Shown piece after piece: positions 15,261-17,205 of a stretch of 17,205 nucleotides of DNA (the stretch's first letter is position 1; each line of letters starts with the position of its first letter). The translations under genes were made by a program, and so were the position numbers. Source of the stretch: JARRRL01 sp037380725. Lineage in GTDB: Bacteria > Pseudomonadota > Gammaproteobacteria > Pseudomonadales > JANQJO01. The DNA is taken from NCBI GenBank assembly GCA_037380725.1, contig JARRRL010000118.1, positions 1-17,205 of the forward strand, given 5' to 3'. The notes beneath the pieces are model-generated. The model made no database searches. It was not told the origin of the DNA and worked only from the letters and a program-made list of their open reading frames with translations.

Positions 15261-16261
15261 CCACCCTCTTCACGCACACCCTGCGCCAATGACACGTGAG
15301 ACCGACGAGGATTAACACCGATGTGCTGCTCATGGCGTCGACGGGCCAAGTCGATTTGTTTTTGCCGCTCCGCAAAACGCATGAACTGATCATCAGACAA
15401 CGAATCAGCACAACGAGGGCAACACACACCACGCCGGTAACGAGGCGATCGTTTTTCCGCTTCCGTGATGGGGCGCCTACAACCGTGACACATATCAAAA
15501 TGCCCAGGCGACAGTGAATGATCCACCGTCACACGGTTATCAAACACAAAACATTCCCCACGCCACAAGCTCTCCGCTTCCGGAACTTCTTTTAAATACT
15601 CCAGTATTCCACCTTGCAAGTGAAACACGTCGTCCACGCCTAAGGACTTAACAAAAGCCGTCGCTTTTTCACAGCGAATACCACCCGTGCAAAACATGGC
15701 AACTTTCTTATGCACAGCCGGATCAATGCGTTGCCGAGCAAAATCTGGAAATTCTCGAAAATGAGTGGTATTCGGATTTTCAGCTCGCTCAAAGGTCCCG
15801 ACTTCGTACTCGTAATCATTGCGCGTATCGATCACCAAAACCTCAGGGTCTGAAATCAAATCGTTCCACGCCGTTGGGGGCACGTACGTACCAGCCTGCG
15901 TGATGGGGTCCACCCCATCAATACCCATGGTCACAATTTCACGCTTCAATTTGACTTTCATGCGATAAAAAGGCGGCGTGGACAGGCTGCTGACCAAAGA
16001 CTCTTTGTAGGTCATTGCATTAAAACCTAATTTAAGCAGCACTTTTTTCAAAGTATCGATCGCCGATCGCGACCCCGAGACCGTACCATTGATGCCTTCT
16101 TTCGCCACCAATAAGGTTCCCGAAATGCCCGCTTCCAAGCACTCGGACAGCAGCCTTTCCCGCAACATTTGCGGTTCATCAATCGTTAAAAATTGGTACA
16201 ACGCCGCAATAACCGTTTCATCTGAAACCGCTGCTGACCGACTCTGCACGGAGGTGTTCAC
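15257..16261 (-). CDS. trhO: tRNA uridine(34) hydroxylase (rhodanese-domain protein)
   Basis: 334-residue cytosolic enzyme (formerly YceA) that makes 5-hydroxyuridine at the wobble position of tRNA in an oxygen-dependent reaction. It has an N-terminal ferredoxin-like domain (KEGINGTVSGS at about 54-64), a rhodanese domain with VIDTRNDYEYEVGTF and the active loop CTGGIRCEKA (Cys191, Cys197), and a C-terminal Cys-rich region (DMCHGC and GVCCPRC) that could bind a metal. The start is GTG at 16261, with AAAGGGGA about 7 nt upstream deciding it. It lies 33 bp after bolA and overlaps the rhomboid start by 4 nt. Confidence 0.96.
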   Translation of the reverse strand: MNTSVQSRSAAVSDETVIAALYQFLTIDEPQMLRERLLSECLEAGISGTLLVAKEGINGTVSGSRSAIDTLKKVLLKLGFNAMTYKESLVSSLSTPPFYRMKVKLKREIVTMGIDGVDPITQAGTYVPPTAWNDLISDPEVLVIDTRNDYEYEVGTFERAENPNTTHFREFPDFARQRIDPAVHKKVAMFCTGGIRCEKATAFVKSLGVDDVFHLQGGILEYLKEVPEAESLWRGECFVFDNRVTVDHSLSPGHFDMCHGCRRPITEAEKRSPRYRRGVCCPRCADSLSDDQFMRFAERQKQIDLARRRHEQHIGVNPRRSHVSLAQGVREEGG

Positions 16262-16294
16262 AAAAATTCCCCTTTATTTTGCTTCAGTTTATGC

Positions 16295-16642
16295 TTATGC
16301 CCCACCTCGACACCGAGGCGATGTCGGCGCGCTTGATGTTCGCGCCGCCCATTCCGCTTCGGTGTACGTGTGCAAGGCCAAGGCGTGTATGGGTACTGGC
16401 ATCAACGCCGCCACCTTTTCATATACCGCTCGATGGCGCGCCAGCGCCCGCTGATTCTCAAAGACTTTCGATACCACTGTCAGCTTAAAATGGCTATCAC
16501 GGGCCGGGCCCGCATGCTGATGACTTTCGTTTTCAATGGCCAAAAAAGACGGCTCAAACGCCACCTGAATCATCCGCTGAAGCCGCTGTTCGGTATCCGT
16601 CTGTTTTGATTGTGAATCCGTCATCGTATTGCATCCAGCCAT
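16295..16642 (-). CDS. bolA: BolA family transcriptional/iron-sulfur regulator
   Basis: 115-residue BolA-fold protein. The core QVAFEPSFLAIENESHQHAG, SHFKLTVVSKVFENQRALAR and VYEKVAAL...IHALALHTYT matches BolA, and even the E. coli-type tail S-P-x-C-R-G near the C-terminus is present. The family works with monothiol glutaredoxins in Fe-S handling and binds DNA, affecting cell shape and stress responses. ATG at 16642 has AGGCGG about 8 nt upstream; a second ATG at residue 7 is also possible. It is the first gene of the bolA > trhO > rhomboid > prmB > aroC run. Confidence 0.95.
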   Translation of the reverse strand: MAGCNTMTDSQSKQTDTEQRLQRMIQVAFEPSFLAIENESHQHAGPARDSHFKLTVVSKVFENQRALARHRAVYEKVAALMPVPIHALALHTYTEAEWAARTSSAPTSPRCRGGA

Positions 16643-16862
16643 AACGTAAACCGCCTATTGCCACTTGCGCAAGCCCCACCCCTCACACGCACAATCGCGC
16701 ACACAATTGCAAACACCACAGCACAGGCGTGAACAACTCACGACGAACTCGAAAGGGGGAGCTATTATATTACAAGTTGCGCCTCTGACGTAAGTCACTC
16801 AGGAGAGAAGCGCCACACCGCCTCACACCATACTTGCTAAACGGCTGACTGACGATCATGAA

Positions 16863-16898
16863 CCTGAACCAAAACATGAGCCTGAACTAAAACATGGA
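16863..16898. repeat. 18-bp tandem duplication at the start of the Arg/Gln-rich gene
   Basis: CCTGAACCAAAACATGAG (16863-16880) is followed by CCTGAACTAAAACATGGA (16881-16898), a 15/18 match. The C-to-T difference turns CAA into the stop TAA (16888-16890) in the frame of the downstream gene. Confidence 0.85.
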
Positions 16899-17205
16899 CC
16901 TAATAAAACCCCTCTCCCCCGCACAAGCGCAAGATGTACTGCGCCCCACCCCTTCTCTGCGCTCCCCACCCGTTATGCCCACTCCTAAAATCACGCTACC
17001 CGTCAGCAACCCGATCAAGCAACCCCACGAGCGCCGCCGACGTCAGGACCGACGCCGCCAAACTCAACGCACCGTACAACAAGAACGCCGATATCGTGAC
17101 CGGAGAGGACAGGGTCAACGCGAGGCTCTGAAGCGAAAAATAGGTGAGCAACAAGCACATACGACACAAAAAAAGACACAATCAGAAAAATTGGAAAAAT
17201 CTAAA
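16894..17205 (+). CDS. Arg/Gln-rich unknown protein, 3' end outside window
   Basis: From ATG 16894 the frame is open to the window end (104 codons). The first 45 residues are Pro-rich (MDLIKPLSPAQAQDVL, SPPVMPTPKITLPV). The rest is strongly charged and low-complexity (HERRRRQDRRRQTQR, then ERRYRDRRGQREALKRK), like Pro- then Arg/Gln-rich uncharacterised proteins of gammaproteobacteria. There is no convincing Shine-Dalgarno. A ten-codon in-frame open reading (ATG 16858 to TAA 16888-16890) lies directly upstream within a tandem repeat, so the original start may have been 16858. It is divergent from bolA across about 250 bp. A 61-codon hydrophobic frame on the opposite strand (16996-17181) has no start signal and is probably a shadow. 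Confidence 0.6.
   Translation, partial: MDLIKPLSPAQAQDVLRPTPSLRSPPVMPTPKITLPVSNPIKQPHERRRRQDRRRQTQRTVQQERRYRDRRGQGQREALKRKIGEQQAHTTQKKTQSEKLEKSK

Noticed and set aside
16664..16673. 10-bp palindrome CTTGCGCAAG upstream of bolA
   Set aside because: Palindromes of this length are expected by chance in a window this size and nothing else marks it as an operator.
16996..17181. 61-codon hydrophobic frame on the minus strand, resembling a small membrane protein
   Set aside because: It opens with TTG, has no ribosome site and is the exact antisense of the Arg/Gln-rich frame, whose codon pattern on the other strand naturally gives hydrophobic residues.

Overview
The window looks like a chromosomal segment from a gram-negative gammaproteobacterium with near-balanced base composition. 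The signs are LPS-type glycosyltransferases, Uup, the prmB-aroC pair, a TrhO-type tRNA hydroxylase, an Enterobacteria-like BolA and an OxyR/KatG pair. A PlaA-like GDSL lipase and a Legionella-like OxyR sequence would fit Legionellales or a neighbouring order, but that placement is a guess from memory of the families. I see no rRNA, tRNA, CRISPR array or intact insertion sequence.

Layout. 1-5061: the 3' end of an unrecognised gene (+) runs into the convergent uup, which lies downstream of a GT9 heptosyltransferase-like gene and a GT2 WaaE/KdtX-like gene (all -). This is an envelope/LPS-core block. 5062-6793: a 46-residue lipoprotein-like peptide (+), about 550 bp of gene-free DNA with several dyads, and a secreted GDSL lipase/acyltransferase (+). 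6978-10208: an oxidative-stress module on the minus strand, with a 27-bp perfect palindrome, then katG (exported catalase-peroxidase), a terminator-like hairpin and oxyR. The OxyR has lost about 32-35 residues from its regulatory domain. 10232-12500: a decaying accessory stretch holding an N-terminally truncated HAD phosphatase remnant (+), a prolyl-4-hydroxylase-like 2OG-Fe(II) oxygenase (-), a GGDEF-end remnant and a small unknown ORF (-). 12522-16642: a housekeeping operon on the minus strand, bolA > trhO > rhomboid > prmB > aroC. 16894-17205: the start of an Arg/Gln-rich unknown gene (+), open to the window end.

The most unusual points are as follows. (1) The rhomboid-prmB junction: the PrmB catalytic body begins directly in the rhomboid 3' end, out of frame by -1, at a run of eight T with a slippery TTT TTT TTG and an upstream Shine-Dalgarno-like AGGGAGG. 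There is no normal prmB start and the usual N-terminal region is missing. (2) The internally deleted OxyR beside a katG that still carries an OxyR-like palindrome. (3) At least seven short (7-18 bp) tandem duplications, several at gene starts, which suggest a local or genome-wide habit of short tandem duplication that has altered start sites, a signal peptide and a reading frame. (4) Pseudogene fragments flanking the katG-oxyR module and the oxygenase, which mark a site of gene turnover.
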